From NCBI GenBank assembly GCA_031216445.1, contig CM062214.1, positions 13,091,501 to 13,155,500 of the forward strand: DNA of 64,000 nt, read 5' to 3'. The notes below the pieces were generated by a model that was not told the origin of the DNA, ran no database searches, and saw nothing but the letters and a program-made list of their open reading frames with translations. The stretch is from Lateolabrax maculatus. Its lineage: Eukaryota > Chordata > Actinopteri > Acropomatiformes > Lateolabracidae. The translations under genes were made by a program, and so were the position numbers. Positions 63,119-64,000 of this stretch are shown piece by piece. Each line of letters opens with the position of its first letter. Position 1 is the stretch's first letter.

Positions 63119-64000
63119 GTACATTTGACATGTTACCACCAGTTGTACCTAAAAAGCCCTGTACATTTCAACAGTCCAGTTACTAGTTTCTGTTCTACCT
63201 CAGTTTTTTACGCCTGTTTGTTTTCAGTCTGGATGTCTTCCCAGAATAAGAACATAATGTATATAACATATGTTATAAGTTGTTTTGTCCCCCACAGACT
63301 GCATCTGGTGTGTTGTTTTCCTACATTTTGAGACTGCAGAGGGAGTTTAGTCTCTTCCTGCCTCACTGCGTCACTGAGCACATTGCTTCATTATGTTAGA
63401 GAGAGAAAAACATCTGTAACATCTGTGTGCAGCTGTGGAATGCTGCGTTGGCCTCAGTGGTCTCCCCAAAGAGGATCAGTGGAAAAATGTGGACATGCAG
63501 TACTTGTTGTATTTGGAAGAAAGGCATGTTTTGTTAGATGGACCCATCACTGTTGACTGTACATAGTGCAGGTATAATCAAAAAGAGAAAAAATATGCAT
63601 GTGTAATAAAAAAAAGCACAAACAATAACATTTTCAAAGAGGATATTTAAAAAAAAAGGAAAATAAAGACACTGCACATTAAGTAAAAATAAATATATTA
63701 AGGTAAAGTGAAAAATCGAATGTGGTGTAAATAAGCTGTGGGAATTATTTAAGTGCTGTATATACTAGTAATATTGCATTTTCAGTATAATATTTCCTCA
63801 GTGAGTGTGAGTAACTCTGTGTATTTCTCATACATTTTTTACAAATACTGAAGGTTAATACATTCTAAAACATGTTTCTGATAGTTTTTGATACTTCTGT
63901 AATGATAAAATGCCTCTGGTTATTAAAACATTTTTTTCAAGATGCCAATTTTAAAAAGTTTTATGAAGTTACAAGGATTTTATAAGGCGTAGAGTCAGAG
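63119..64000 (+). other. EndoU-family gene intron running off the window
   Basis: It begins with the donor GTACAT after the fifth coding exon. The acceptor-like site before 63299 leads to a frame (TASGVLFSYILRLQREF) that does not resemble the continuation of the EndoU domain and stops soon after, so the next exon is presumably beyond 64000. Confidence 0.55.

Noticed and set aside
63299..63400. Apparent next exon of the EndoU-family gene
   Set aside because: The translated sequence does not match the continuation of the EndoU domain and meets a stop soon after.

Overview
The window is vertebrate nuclear DNA, most likely from a spiny-rayed (acanthomorph) teleost. The evidence is split genes with GT..AG introns, low gene density, (CA)n/(GT)n/(TA)n microsatellites, and several interspersed repeat families that I recognise from percomorph fish. 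I cannot name the species.

Layout from left to right. (1) Positions 1-10,000: slc17a8 (vesicular glutamate transporter VGLUT3), minus strand, 12 coding exons, 586 aa, complete. (2) Positions 12,450-18,269: a large intronless minus-strand gene for a 1,884-aa coiled-coil protein that I cannot name. It has nine in-register copies of a 129-aa (387-bp) coiled-coil unit, then a Pro/Gln-rich short tandem repeat, then one C-terminal membrane segment and a 28-residue Cys-rich tail resembling a KASH domain. (3) Head-to-head with it, bmal2 (arntl2), plus strand, 17 coding exons, 636 aa, complete, with a GC-rich start region and a consensus RORE in intron 1. (4) Positions 33,000-35,860: a compact five-exon EF-hand gene of the guanylate-cyclase-activating/inhibitory protein (GCAP/GCIP) family, 198 aa. 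(5) Positions 36,700-58,130: ppfibp1 (liprin-beta-1), plus strand, one non-coding and about 27 coding exons, including two in-frame microexons, about 983 aa. (6) About 59,690-60,070: an unassigned minus-strand candidate exon. (7) From 62,198: the first five coding exons of a secreted EndoU-family endoribonuclease gene, cut off by the window end.

The genes do not form one pathway: synaptic glutamate loading, circadian transcription, photoreceptor-type calcium signalling, cell adhesion and focal adhesion scaffolding, and secreted RNA processing. From general knowledge, the human relatives that still exist (SLC17A8, BMAL2, PPFIBP1, ENDOU) are all on chromosome 12, so the block looks like a rearranged ancestral linkage group. 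Two consensus CTCF-type motifs, at 10,536 (+) and 62,028 (-), point towards each other across the middle genes.

The best candidate for something undescribed is the 1,884-aa coiled-coil protein with its KASH-like tail. All exon boundaries were read by eye from splice sites and reading-frame continuity. Protein names rest on recognising family motifs, not on a database search.
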